Shown: positions 18,878 to 27,503 of the stretch, one piece after another | How positions within the stretch are numbered: the first letter of the stretch is position 1 | Layout of the letters: each line of letters starts with the position of its first letter | NCBI GenBank assembly: GCA_964607445.1 | Contig: CAZSKN010000003.1 | Span: forward strand, 62,001 to 126,000 | DNA length: 64,000 bases | From: CALCKU01 sp964607445 | GTDB lineage: Bacteria; Pseudomonadota; Alphaproteobacteria; Caulobacterales; Maricaulaceae | Direction of reading: 5' to 3' | Program-made: the position numbers and the translations under genes | Notes under the pieces: model-generated | The model's input: the letters and a program-made list of their open reading frames with translations, nothing else | Told to the model about the DNA's origin: nothing | Database searches by the model: none

Positions 18878-19318
18878 GTGAAACTGACGGCAAAAGGACG
18901 ATATGCAGTGATGGCTGTGGCCGATGTGGCCGCGCAGGGGCCGGAATCCGTGGTCTCTTTGTCTGATATTTCTGCTCGTCAGGGTATTTCTTTGTCATTT
19001 CTCGAACAATTGTTCGCCAAAATTCGTCGGGCTGGATTGGTTGAAAGCCAAAGAGGCGCTTTAGGGGGATATAAAATGACCATGCCAGCGACAGAATTAA
19101 CCCTTGATCGGATTATTTTTGCTGTTGATGAGGACATCAAAGCCCATGGTTGTACGCCGGAGACGAAGCTGGCATGTACGGGGCGGACGGATAAATGCCT
19201 GACCCATAATTTATGGGGAGCCCTTGAAAGCCATATTGAAAATTTCCTCGCGGGTATAACCGTTCAGGATGTGATTGATGGGCGCTTGCCTGTGGCTGGG
19301 TTGGAGGCGGCGCAATGA
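18878..19318 (+). CDS. iscR: Fe-S-sensing Rrf2 regulator IscR
   Basis: Winged-helix Rrf2 repressor that senses the cell's Fe-S status by carrying a [2Fe-2S] cluster. In 146 residues the helix-turn-helix occupies about 28-50 and the wing about 55-66. The cluster ligands Cys92, Cys100, Cys107 and His110 (CLTH) are in place; spacing between the first two cysteines is slightly longer than in E. coli. The start is GTG 18878, giving the standard MKLTAKGRYAV N-terminus. It overlaps the next gene by ATGA and heads the suf operon, with a matching operator upstream. Confidence 0.95.
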   Translation: MKLTAKGRYAVMAVADVAAQGPESVVSLSDISARQGISLSFLEQLFAKIRRAGLVESQRGALGGYKMTMPATELTLDRIIFAVDEDIKAHGCTPETKLACTGRTDKCLTHNLWGALESHIENFLAGITVQDVIDGRLPVAGLEAAQ

Positions 19319-20451
19319 GTGCGTTGCAAAATCAAACCTATCTTGATCACAATGCGACCTCGCCTGTGCGACCGCTTGTTCTTGAGGCTGTCCGTGAGGC
19401 TATGATGACACAGGGCAATGCATCGGCGCCGCATAAAGATGGTCGCAGGGCGCATAGATTTGTCGCGCAATCCCGCGAGGCGCTGGGGTTGGCGCTGGGA
19501 GTCTGTGCGCAAGATATTATTTTCACCTCTGGTGGCACGGAAGCTGACAATATGGCTGTCCATGCCGCTGTATCTGGAGGGTGTAAACGGCTGTTGATTT
19601 CACATATGGAGCATCCTGCCGTTCGTGTGTCGGCGGAACGGTCCGGGGCGGAAGTGGAATGGATTCCGTGTCATGAAAACGGTCAAACAGATATGGTAGC
19701 GCTTAAAGCGCGCTTAGAAAATTGGAACCCTGCGGACGGCCCGCCTTTTATAGCTATTTGCGCGGCGAATAGTGAAACCGGCGTCATACAGGATATCGAG
19801 GTCGCAACGGATCTCGTACACACCGCCGGGGGATATATTCTTGTAGATGCCGTGCAGGCCTTGGGGAAATTACCTATGAGATTTCAGCCCGATTATCTGT
19901 CTGTTTCAGCTCATAAGATAGGCGGGCCTATGGGTGTGGGGGCGCTTTATGTGTCTCCTAACGCGCCTTTTGATCCGTTTATGAATGGCGGCGGCCAAGA
20001 ACGCCGCAAACGCGCGGGAACGTTGAATGTTGCGGGTATTGCCGGATTCGGGGCTGCACTGTCTGATATGTCTGATTTATCTCATACAGAGGAGCTACGT
20101 GACTATTTAGAAGCTGAACTTAAACGGATGGAACCTGAATTAGTGGTATTTGGTGAGCGTGTATCGCGCTTGCCAAATACCAGTTATTTCGCGGTACCGG
20201 ATACGCCATCGGCGACTTTGATGATGGCTCTCGATTTGGCAGGTGTTTCCGTCAGTACGGGCATGGCATGTTCCAGCGGTAAAGCTCACGTTAGCCAGGC
20301 CGTACAAGCTATGAACGGCGCTAAGCTTGCCCCAAAAGGTGCAATTCGCGTCAGTTTGGGCTATAATTCTACGTCAAAGGATGTGGATCATTTTTTAACC
20401 GCTTGGACGAAAATCCGTCGCAAATCACATAATTTGAAAGGGGCTGCTTGA
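19315..20451 (+). CDS. Cysteine desulfurase, IscS/NifS class
   Basis: PLP enzyme that takes sulfur from cysteine as a persulfide for Fe-S assembly. The 378-residue protein has the PLP lysine in SAHKIGG (Lys201) and the mobile-loop cysteine in TGMACSSGKAH (Cys319). The SSGKAH context marks class I (IscS/NifS) rather than SufS. A second desulfurase of class II lies at 26265. In many Alphaproteobacteria an IscS-like gene sits between iscR and sufB, as here; no IscU or IscA of the Isc system is present. TGA overlaps the sufB ATG. Confidence 0.93.
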   Translation: MSALQNQTYLDHNATSPVRPLVLEAVREAMMTQGNASAPHKDGRRAHRFVAQSREALGLALGVCAQDIIFTSGGTEADNMAVHAAVSGGCKRLLISHMEHPAVRVSAERSGAEVEWIPCHENGQTDMVALKARLENWNPADGPPFIAICAANSETGVIQDIEVATDLVHTAGGYILVDAVQALGKLPMRFQPDYLSVSAHKIGGPMGVGALYVSPNAPFDPFMNGGGQERRKRAGTLNVAGIAGFGAALSDMSDLSHTEELRDYLEAELKRMEPELVVFGERVSRLPNTSYFAVPDTPSATLMMALDLAGVSVSTGMACSSGKAHVSQAVQAMNGAKLAPKGAIRVSLGYNSTSKDVDHFLTAWTKIRRKSHNLKGAA

Positions 20452-21965
20452 TGTCTGGTGAAGTTAAAGTGTCCGATAGCGTTAAAGTCAAAGACGGGAT
20501 TGAAGCCAGTACTGTTGAAGGCGTGCGGGCCCTTGAGGCCGATAAATATAAATATGGGTTTGACAGTGATATCGAACAGGAATTTGCCCCCAAGGGTTTG
20601 AATGAGGATATAGTGCGTTTTATATCTGCCAAAAAAGATGAGCCCCAATGGCTACTCGAGTGGCGGCTAGAAGCATATCGGCGTTGGCTCACATTAGAGG
20701 AACCGAAATGGGCGATGGTTGATTATCCTGAAATTGATTTTCAAGATATGTATTATTATGCCTCCCCTGTAAAAAAAGAAGGACCGAAAAGCCTTGACGA
20801 GGTCGATCCGGAAATTCTTGAAATCTATAATAAGCTGGGCATTTCCTTGAAAGAGCAAGAAGTTCTGGCTGGGGTTGAAGGCGCGCCTAAAGTCGCCGTG
20901 GACGCGGTGTTTGACAGTGTTTCGGTTGTCACAACATTTAAGGATGAATTGGCCAAGCACGGCGTGATTTTTTGTTCTTTTTCTGAAGCGGTGAAAGATC
21001 ACCCCGAACTGGTCAAAAAATATATGGGCTCTGTTGTACCCGTAACGGATAATTATTATGCCACGCTTAATAATGCCGTCTTCTCGGACGGATCCTTTGT
21101 TTATATTCCGCCCGGCGTGCGCTGCCCGATGGAGCTTTCGACATATTTTCGTATGAATGCCCAAGGCACAGGGCAGTTTGAACGCACGCTGATCATTGCC
21201 GATAAAGGCTCTTATGTGTCTTATCTGGAAGGGTGTACTGCGCCCATGCGCGACGAAAATCAGCTCCACGCCGCCATTGTCGAGATCATTGTGCATGACG
21301 ACGCGGAAGTGAAATATTCAACTGTGCAAAACTGGTGGCCCGGCGATAGTGAAGGCAAGGGCGGGGTTTATAATTTCGTCACCAAGCGCGCGGATTGCCG
21401 CGGGGCAAATTCCAAAGTGTCATGGACACAGGTTGAAACCGGTTCTGCTGTGACATGGAAATATCCAAGCTGTATTTTACGCGGCGATAACTCCCAAGGC
21501 GAGTTTTACTCAATCGCCATTACCAATGGCTATCAACAGGCCGATACAGGTACAAAGATGATCCATCTGGGCCAAAATACCAAATCGCGTGTGATCTCCA
21601 AAGGAATTAGCGCGGGACGCTCTAACCAGACTTATCGTGGCTTGGTGAGTGCGCATAGAAAAGCCACTGGCGCACGTAATTTCACCCAATGTGACAGCTT
21701 GCTAATTGGCGATCAATGCGGCGCGCATACTGTGCCTTATGTGGAAAGCGATACGCCGAGCGCACAGTTCGAACATGAAGCCACAACATCTAAACTCTCT
21801 GATGATCAATTATTCTATTGCCGCCAGCGCGGTCTTGGCGAAGAAGAAGCCGTAGCGTTATTGGTAAATGGCTTTTGTCGCGAAGTGCTGCAAGAATTGC
21901 CGATGGAATTTGCCGTTGAAGCGCAAAAACTTGTCGCAATTTCACTTGAAGGCAGTGTTGGGTAA
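20451..21965 (+). CDS. sufB: Fe-S scaffold subunit SufB
   Basis: Core subunit of the SufBC2D scaffold on which Fe-S clusters are built. The 504-residue product shows the SufB hallmarks YIPPGVRCPMELSTYFRMN, SYLEGCTAPMRDENQLHAA and the C-terminal beta-helix ending EEAVALLVNGFC. The start is ATG 20451, sharing a base with the previous stop and preceded by AAGGGG. In most genomes sufC would follow directly; here five other genes intervene, starting with a 1-bp stop/start overlap (TAATG). Confidence 0.98.
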   Translation: MSGEVKVSDSVKVKDGIEASTVEGVRALEADKYKYGFDSDIEQEFAPKGLNEDIVRFISAKKDEPQWLLEWRLEAYRRWLTLEEPKWAMVDYPEIDFQDMYYYASPVKKEGPKSLDEVDPEILEIYNKLGISLKEQEVLAGVEGAPKVAVDAVFDSVSVVTTFKDELAKHGVIFCSFSEAVKDHPELVKKYMGSVVPVTDNYYATLNNAVFSDGSFVYIPPGVRCPMELSTYFRMNAQGTGQFERTLIIADKGSYVSYLEGCTAPMRDENQLHAAIVEIIVHDDAEVKYSTVQNWWPGDSEGKGGVYNFVTKRADCRGANSKVSWTQVETGSAVTWKYPSCILRGDNSQGEFYSIAITNGYQQADTGTKMIHLGQNTKSRVISKGISAGRSNQTYRGLVSAHRKATGARNFTQCDSLLIGDQCGAHTVPYVESDTPSAQFEHEATTSKLSDDQLFYCRQRGLGEEEAVALLVNGFCREVLQELPMEFAVEAQKLVAISLEGSVG

Positions 21966-22519
21966 TGCGGGTTGTGCTTGGCATAATACCTGCGTGTTTA
22001 AAGGCTAGACGCATTGTTGCGTGGAGTGTGTTTGCGCTCGGATTGACGGGGTGTTCGCAGGCAGAACATAAAGCTGAAACAGACCCTGCATCGCCTTCGT
22101 CTCAGGCGCGCGCTTTGACACCGATACCCCCTGTGAATCCCAACCACACCCTTACGGCACCACGAACGGACGAAATTAACACCATTGCAGAGATTGATTT
22201 TACCGCGTACTCGATGGCGCTTGCCAAATTTGTCGGGTTGGAAATTGGCGAAAGTAAATCTGTATCTAATGATAAAATTCGAGCTTATTTCAAACCTTCA
22301 AAAGGGGCTGAGGGGAATGCGGAATATGTTTTTTCCGAATTTAGAGGTGAGGGCGGTAATGTAATTTTGGCGACGGCGAACGGTCTCGCTGATGACAGTG
22401 TTAAAGGTGAAGAACTTTATGCTGTGTTTAAAGACGATATTTTAATTACGTATGGCACGCGCCTTAAATGCTGGCGCGCGGACAACCCTGATATATGGAG
22501 CCAGACACCATGTCCTTGA
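21965..22519 (+). CDS. Uncharacterised lipoprotein inside the suf operon
   Basis: The 184-residue product has a signal peptide with lipobox LGLTGC (Cys30) and is therefore likely anchored in a membrane on the periplasmic side. A proline/serine-rich spacer follows, then a small domain from about 75 with two cysteines near the C-terminus (CW...TPCP) that could form a disulfide. No family recognised. It starts on the stop of sufB and overlaps the following Rid gene by about 10 bp, so it is transcribed with the Fe-S genes although its product leaves the cytoplasm. A role is unknown. Confidence 0.75.
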   Translation: MRVVLGIIPACLKARRIVAWSVFALGLTGCSQAEHKAETDPASPSSQARALTPIPPVNPNHTLTAPRTDEINTIAEIDFTAYSMALAKFVGLEIGESKSVSNDKIRAYFKPSKGAEGNAEYVFSEFRGEGGNVILATANGLADDSVKGEELYAVFKDDILITYGTRLKCWRADNPDIWSQTPCP

Positions 22520-22965
22520 ACTTAAGTTATATTGTGAAACCCGTAGGACTTTTAATGGCGGCGGCTTTTCTGGGCACGGCACCAGTGGCAGCGCAATCAC
22601 AAAGCCTGCCGTTTTCAAAAGTTGTGGAGGCTAATGGGGTTATATATTTAGCGGGTCATTTGGGCTATGATAGTGTTTCCCGTACTTATCCTGATGGGGG
22701 TATCGAGCCACAAACGCGTAAAACACTGGAAAATATTCGCGAGACTTTAAGGTCTGTAAATGCGGGTTTGGCAGATGTTGTGCGATGTCAGGTTTTTCTG
22801 ACCGACCCCAAGGATTTTGCCGGTATGAATAAAGTCTACCGCACATTTTTCCCGACCCATCCACCTGCGCGCACAACTGTTGCCACGGCGCTAGTGTCTT
22901 CAAAAGCGAAAATAGAAATCGAATGTACCGCTGTACGCGGACATGCCCAAACGCAATCAAAATAA
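22510..22965 (+). CDS. Exported Rid-family protein
   Basis: A 151-residue RidA/YjgF-fold protein preceded by a signal peptide (about 1-28, cleaved after PVAAQ), so it is predicted to act in the periplasm. The fold is shown by IYLAGHLGYD, ENIRETLRSVNAGLADVVRCQVFLTD and the closing KIEIECTAVRG. By eye, the arginine that binds substrate in E. coli RidA (Arg105) is replaced by leucine (TALVSSKAKIEIE). Imine deaminase activity is therefore unlikely, and it resembles the Arg-less Rid groups. ATG 22510 is preferred over 22495 because GGAG lies about 9 bases before it. Confidence 0.85.
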   Translation: MSLNLSYIVKPVGLLMAAAFLGTAPVAAQSQSLPFSKVVEANGVIYLAGHLGYDSVSRTYPDGGIEPQTRKTLENIRETLRSVNAGLADVVRCQVFLTDPKDFAGMNKVYRTFFPTHPPARTTVATALVSSKAKIEIECTAVRGHAQTQSK

Positions 22966-22994
22966 TATCCGCTAATCTTTGAAAGGATTAAATC

Positions 22995-23390
22995 ATGGCT
23001 AAAAAATCTGATCCGAAACGAAAACTCATATCCCTTTCTGATGGCGAGAAGACATATGCAATGTCTCGCGCACTTGTGCAAGGCGACTGGTGCTTTGTCT
23101 CGGGGACTGTAGGGTATAATTACGCTAAGGGGGAATTGCCCGAAAGTGCCGCCCAGCAAGCCCAAAACACGTTCACAAATATTATGGCTGCGCTCAAGCA
23201 AGCCGATTTTGAACTCGGTCACACTGTGCGCGTGCAATATACGCTCTCTGACCGCAAATATATGGCCGAGGTTCTCCCTGTAATTCAGCATCATTACGGC
23301 GCAATACTACCTGCCGCAACAATGGTGATTGCCGATTTGGTGGACGAGAAGATGAAAATCGAAATCGAGGTGACGGCGTTTCGTGGTTAA
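22995..23390 (+). CDS. Cytosolic Rid-family protein
   Basis: A 131-residue RidA/YjgF-type protein without signal peptide. Visible motifs are CFVSGTVGYN, a trimer-forming helix QNTFTNIMAALKQAD, and the C-terminal KIEIEVTAFRG. The catalytic Arg of RidA is again replaced (ADLVDEKMKIEIE), so it is probably not an enamine/imine deaminase. It is a paralogue of the exported Rid protein 29 bp upstream, with a good GAAAGGA ribosome site. Location in a PLP/Fe-S operon suggests a link to reactive amino-acid intermediates, but this is inference only. Confidence 0.88.
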   Translation: MAKKSDPKRKLISLSDGEKTYAMSRALVQGDWCFVSGTVGYNYAKGELPESAAQQAQNTFTNIMAALKQADFELGHTVRVQYTLSDRKYMAEVLPVIQHHYGAILPAATMVIADLVDEKMKIEIEVTAFRG

Positions 23391-23754
23391 CAAAATAAAC
23401 ATAGATGAAAAATTCTCCAAGTTCAGTGAACATTGGCGACCTAAAATCGTCGCCGAGTTGAACGGACAAGAATTCAAACTCGCCAAGATCAAAGGCGAAT
23501 ATCCTTTCCACGCTCATGAGGGCGAGGATGAGATGTTCTTCTGTTGGCGGGGTTCATTTATTCTCGATTTTAAAGGTGGCGAAAGCGTGCTTGTGGGCGA
23601 AGGCGAAGCTATTGTTGTGCCTAAAGGCATCGTGCATCGCCCCCGCGCCGAAGAAGAATGTCTCATCTTCCTGATTGAGCCGCAAGGTGTGAAAAATAAT
23701 GGCGACGCGAAAGTCGAGGCCAAATATGACGCGCCTTTGGGGGAGTGGGTGTGA
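23383..23754 (+). CDS. Cupin-domain protein (first of two in the operon)
   Basis: A 123-residue single-domain cupin. Metal-binding motif 1 is YPFHAHEGEDEMFFCWRG (His residues, Glu), and motif 2 is VPKGIVHRPRA (His). The start is GTG 23383, overlapping the end of the Rid gene by 8 bp; no ATG gives a full cupin. The stop shares a base with the next gene's ATG. It is clearly related to the cupin at 24929, with the same YPFHAH, G-x-D and VPxGxxHRxR pattern. Substrate and metal are unknown. Confidence 0.88.
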   Translation: MVNKINIDEKFSKFSEHWRPKIVAELNGQEFKLAKIKGEYPFHAHEGEDEMFFCWRGSFILDFKGGESVLVGEGEAIVVPKGIVHRPRAEEECLIFLIEPQGVKNNGDAKVEAKYDAPLGEWV

Positions 23755-24188
23755 TGAATAATTTATTAGAAATTTTTAAAACGTCAGCTCCAATTGCCAC
23801 GATTATTACGACAATTATCGGCGCCACGAAAATCTTTTTTACAATTTTGTATTCAGCAAGAAGGTCTGCCAAAATTTCGTTGGCTAAAATCAGGTTAGAT
23901 TGGATTGAAAGCTTGCGTAGGCATCTGTGTGAATTTCAATCAATGGCAATGCAGCCAGATTTCAAGTTTCATACGGACCGAAAGTTATATCAGCGAGATA
24001 CAAGGACTAAATCCAGACTTAATCCAGAGGAAACAACCCCTAAAAAACTTATCACAGAAATGTATAAAATGCTTGGGGTTTTCGACGGAATTACCAAAGA
24101 GAAATATGCTGCAAACCCTGAATTTACTGAACTTTCTCAGAAGATAATAACATCTGAATGGGATAGATTCAGAAAAGCTATGAGATAG
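23754..24188 (+). CDS. Small inner-membrane protein, accessory type
   Basis: A 144-residue protein with one N-terminal transmembrane helix (about 12-36) followed by a charged, mainly helical cytosolic part containing KISLAKIRLDWIESLRRHL and a LNPEE stretch. It resembles a scattered group of short membrane proteins with a WI-x2-LR motif after the helix (recalled, not checked). Codon use is more A/T-rich than that of sufB and sufC on either side, suggesting later arrival. It starts on the cupin stop and ends 4 bp before sufC. Function unknown. Confidence 0.7.
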   Translation: MNNLLEIFKTSAPIATIITTIIGATKIFFTILYSARRSAKISLAKIRLDWIESLRRHLCEFQSMAMQPDFKFHTDRKLYQRDTRTKSRLNPEETTPKKLITEMYKMLGVFDGITKEKYAANPEFTELSQKIITSEWDRFRKAMR

Positions 24189-24192
24189 AATA

Positions 24193-24939
24193 ATGCTAAA
24201 AATAAATAACCTATCCGCTACCGTTGATGGTGGCGAAAAAACGATTTTGCAAGGCCTTTCGCTTGAAGTGCCTGCCGGCGAAGTCCACGCGATAATGGGG
24301 CCGAATGGTGCAGGTAAGTCCACGCTATCTTATGTTCTGACAGGGCGTGAGGGCTATGACGTTACAGACGGCACTGTCAGTTTTGACGGTGAGGACTTAC
24401 TGGAAATGGACCCGGAAGACCGCGCGGCCAAAGGCCTGTTCCTGAGCTTTCAATATCCGCTGGAAATCCCCGGCGTGCCGACCATGACATTCTTAAAAAC
24501 CGCGCTTAACGCCCAACGCAAAGCCCGTAGTGAAGAGGAAATGAAAGCCCCAGAATTTCTTAAAAAAGCCAAAGACGTTGCTAAAGAGCTTAAGATAAAG
24601 CCCGAGATGTTACGCCGTCCCCTTAATGTCGGATTTTCTGGTGGCGAGAAAAAGCGCATGGAAATTTTCCAGATGATGATGCTAGAGCCACGTTTTCTGA
24701 TTATGGACGAAACCGATAGTGGTTTGGATGTGGACGCGCTGCGGGTCGTTGCAGACGGGGTCAATGCTTTGCGCTCGAAAGAGCGTGGCATGTTGGTCAT
24801 CACTCATTATCAACGCCTGCTTGATTATATCGTACCCGATAAGGTGCATGTGCTTTCAGCTGGTAAAATCGCCGCCAGCGGAGATGCGGATTTTGCCAAA
24901 AAACTTGAAGCGGAAGGTTATGACGCTTATGCCGCATGA
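24193..24939 (+). CDS. sufC: Fe-S assembly ATPase SufC
   Basis: ABC-type cytosolic ATPase of the SufBC2D complex. The 248-residue protein has Walker A GPNGAGKST, a Q-loop in LSFQYPLEIPG, the SufC version of the signature NVGFSGGEKKRME, Walker B FLIMDETDSGLDVDAL, and the H-loop VITHYQRLL. It is separated from sufB by five genes and from sufD by a cupin gene that overlaps its 3' end by 11 bp. All ATPase residues are intact. Confidence 0.97.
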   Translation: MLKINNLSATVDGGEKTILQGLSLEVPAGEVHAIMGPNGAGKSTLSYVLTGREGYDVTDGTVSFDGEDLLEMDPEDRAAKGLFLSFQYPLEIPGVPTMTFLKTALNAQRKARSEEEMKAPEFLKKAKDVAKELKIKPEMLRRPLNVGFSGGEKKRMEIFQMMMLEPRFLIMDETDSGLDVDALRVVADGVNALRSKERGMLVITHYQRLLDYIVPDKVHVLSAGKIAASGDADFAKKLEAEGYDAYAA

Positions 24940-25231
24940 AGTCATAAATATCGATGATGTTCTTGCCGAAGCCGATATCGCCAAAGCCTTGCCAATCGCA
25001 GATACGCAAATGACGGGTGTAAAAGTTGCTATGCTGGATGGGGATTACCCATTTCATGCCCATGATATTGACGAGGTCTTTGTGATTCTGGATGGACGGC
25101 TGACAATGGATTTAGAAGGGCAGGACGCCATGCCCTTAACCTCGGGTGATGTGTTCACGGTTCCGGCAGGACAGCGCCATCGCACGCGGACTCTAAGCCC
25201 GTCGAAAGTTCTGCTCGTGGGGCCGAAATGA
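24929..25231 (+). CDS. Cupin-domain protein (second of two in the operon)
   Basis: A 100-residue cupin squeezed between sufC and sufD. It carries YPFHAHDIDEVFVILDGRL as motif 1 and VPAGQRHRTRT as motif 2. The start is taken as ATG 24929, 11 bases after a GGAAGG site and overlapping the sufC end; ATG 24920 is also possible. The end overlaps sufD by 4 bp. It is a shorter paralogue of the cupin at 23383. Coupled expression with SufC/SufD suggests a sulfur- or metal-related role, but nothing in the sequence fixes it. Confidence 0.85.
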   Translation: MPHEVINIDDVLAEADIAKALPIADTQMTGVKVAMLDGDYPFHAHDIDEVFVILDGRLTMDLEGQDAMPLTSGDVFTVPAGQRHRTRTLSPSKVLLVGPK

Positions 25232-26262
25232 CCATCCAAGATCAACTCCCGACCCGCCGTAATGAGGCGTGGAAATGGACGGATGTTCGTGGCCGCGTCA
25301 GCGACACGGCGACGGGTCTGTCTGTGGCAGGCCTGCCTAAATTCACATTGCCAAACGGTGTGAGCATTAAAGAAACGGAAACCGATGATTTAGACTCGGA
25401 TAGCGCCATGGCCAAATTGGCCCGTAATTTTGGCGGCAAGGTTTGGGTTATCTCGGTGCCTGACGGGTTTAGCTCTGATGCTCCGCTGATTATAGAAGGT
25501 CTTAGCCGAGGCCATATCCGCCTCCGCCTTGATTTGGGCAAAGGGGCCAAGCTGTCTGTTGTTGAATATCATGCAGGGGATAAGAACGGCTTTGTCAACA
25601 TAGACCAGACTATAAGTTTGAAAGCAGGCGCGAGGATTAATCGCACGCTTATGCATAACGACCCGCCAGACTGCGTACGGATTGCAACAACGCATATCAC
25701 CGCCTGGAAAGGTGCAAAAATACACCAATATGCTTTGTCTTTTGGCGGCGCTATATCGCGTTTGGAAACCCGTCTGGCCGCAATGGCCCAACAGGTTGAA
25801 GCCGATATAAATGGAGCTTATCTTCTCAACGGGAAACGTCATACAGATATGACAAGCTATATCGATCTTGCCGCGCCGGATTGTATCATTCGTCAATCGG
25901 TCAAAGGTGTAGTTGCGGATAAAGCGCGCGGCGTTTTCCAAGGCAAGTTCCATGTTCGGCGACCTGCCCAGAAAACCGATGCGGAAATGCGCCATGATGC
26001 CCTTATGTTATCAGATACAGCGCAGATCCGGTCTAAGCCCGAGTTGGAGATTTATGCTGATGATGTCGAATGCGCACATGGTAATACGCTCGGTGCATTG
26101 GATGGAAACGTTCTGTTTTATATGCGTCAACGGGGTATCCCGCTGGCCAAGGCAAAGGCTTTGTTGACCGAAGCTTTTGTCAGTCGGGTATTTGATGACC
26201 TTGAAGATGAAGATCTGAAAGCCTCGCTTCTGGATGAAATCCAAGTGTGGCTGGAGACATAA
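25228..26262 (+). CDS. sufD: Fe-S scaffold subunit SufD
   Basis: Partner of SufB in the SufBC2D scaffold. The 344-residue protein is at the short end for SufD. It has the N-terminal RRNEAWKWTDVR segment, a beta-helix core, and the conserved C-terminal block with KPELEIYADDVECAHGNTLGALD (His and Cys-containing motif) and FYMRQRGI. It starts with an ATGA overlap on the upstream cupin and ends 2 bp before sufS. Confidence 0.95.
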   Translation: MTIQDQLPTRRNEAWKWTDVRGRVSDTATGLSVAGLPKFTLPNGVSIKETETDDLDSDSAMAKLARNFGGKVWVISVPDGFSSDAPLIIEGLSRGHIRLRLDLGKGAKLSVVEYHAGDKNGFVNIDQTISLKAGARINRTLMHNDPPDCVRIATTHITAWKGAKIHQYALSFGGAISRLETRLAAMAQQVEADINGAYLLNGKRHTDMTSYIDLAAPDCIIRQSVKGVVADKARGVFQGKFHVRRPAQKTDAEMRHDALMLSDTAQIRSKPELEIYADDVECAHGNTLGALDGNVLFYMRQRGIPLAKAKALLTEAFVSRVFDDLEDEDLKASLLDEIQVWLET

Positions 26263-26264
26263 TT

Positions 26265-27482
26265 ATGGGATTGAACGTCCAGAATATACGCGCGCAATTT
26301 CCTATTCTTTCGCGTGAGATAAATGGCCAACCTTTGGCCTATCTCGATAATGCCGCGAGTGCGCAAAAACCATTGGCTGTCATCGAGGCTCTCTCAGATC
26401 AGATGAAGACCAGCTTTGCTAATGTCCACCGCGGCTTGCACACAATGGCCAATGAAACCACAGAGGCCTATGAAGGCGCGCGGGCCAAAGTTGCGGGTTT
26501 TCTCGGCGCACCTAAACCCTCTAATATTGTCTTTACCAAAGGGGCGTCAGAAGCCCTTAATCTGGTGGCATATGGTCTGGCCAGTGAGATAAAGGCAGGG
26601 GATGAAATTATCCTCACCCAGATGGAGCATCATTCAAATATTGTGCCGTGGCACTTCCTCCGAGAGCGGTATGGAGCCGTATTGAAATTTGTGCCTGTAA
26701 CGGATGAAGGTGAGCTTGATCTGGAGGCCTTTAAATCCATGCTTGGCCCCAAGACTAAAGTCGTTTCAATCGTACATATGTCCAATGTTTTAGGCACGGT
26801 AAATCCGGTCAAGCAAATGGGTTCATGGGCCAAGGCGGCAGGGGCCGTATTCGTTGTTGACGGGACACAGGCCGCGGTTCATATGCCGGTCAATGTTGTT
26901 GATCTTGGTGTCGATTTTTTTTGCATGACGGGACATAAGCTTTACGGCCCCACGGGCATTGGCGCGCTTTATGGCCGGACGGAAATGCTCAATCGTTTGC
27001 AGCCTTTTAACGGCGGTGGCGAGATGATTGAGGATGTGTTTGAAGACCGCGTTACCTATAATGACCCGCCGCATAAGTTTGAAGCCGGAACGCCGCCTAT
27101 CCTGCAAGCTATTGGCCTTGGCGCGGCGATAGGCTGGGTTAGCCAGTTTGACGCCCAAGAGGTGCGCCAACACGAAATGGCGCTTTATCACCACGCTCTG
27201 GACGGTCTGCGCGATATTAACAGCTTCCGTGTGATCGGCGAAGCACCGGACAAAGGCCCGGTTTTGGCCTTTAATTTGCATGGTGCTCATGCCCATGACG
27301 TGGCGCAAATTCTGGATAAATACGGCATAGCTCTACGCGCCGGACAGCATTGTACCCAGCCCCTTATGACGCGTTTGGGCATACATTCGACAGCGCGCGC
27401 GAGCTTTGGCATTTATAATACGCTGGATGAGGTCGACCGGTTAGTGGCAGGTGTTAAAAAGGCCGCTACTTTTTTATCCTAG
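26265..27482 (+). CDS. sufS: Cysteine desulfurase SufS (class II)
   Basis: PLP enzyme supplying sulfur to SufBCD. The 405-residue protein has the PLP lysine in MTGHKLYGPTG (Lys225) and the active cysteine in LRAGQHCTQPLM (Cys363), the class II arrangement. ATG 26265 is preferred over GTG 26247 because GGAG stands 8 bases before it and the shorter N-terminus fits SufS. A SufE or SufU partner is not seen in the window. With the IscS-like enzyme at 19315 the operon encodes two different desulfurases. Confidence 0.96.
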   Translation: MGLNVQNIRAQFPILSREINGQPLAYLDNAASAQKPLAVIEALSDQMKTSFANVHRGLHTMANETTEAYEGARAKVAGFLGAPKPSNIVFTKGASEALNLVAYGLASEIKAGDEIILTQMEHHSNIVPWHFLRERYGAVLKFVPVTDEGELDLEAFKSMLGPKTKVVSIVHMSNVLGTVNPVKQMGSWAKAAGAVFVVDGTQAAVHMPVNVVDLGVDFFCMTGHKLYGPTGIGALYGRTEMLNRLQPFNGGGEMIEDVFEDRVTYNDPPHKFEAGTPPILQAIGLGAAIGWVSQFDAQEVRQHEMALYHHALDGLRDINSFRVIGEAPDKGPVLAFNLHGAHAHDVAQILDKYGIALRAGQHCTQPLMTRLGIHSTARASFGIYNTLDEVDRLVAGVKKAATFLS

Positions 27483-27503
27483 ATGTGATACTATATAGGT
27501 AAT

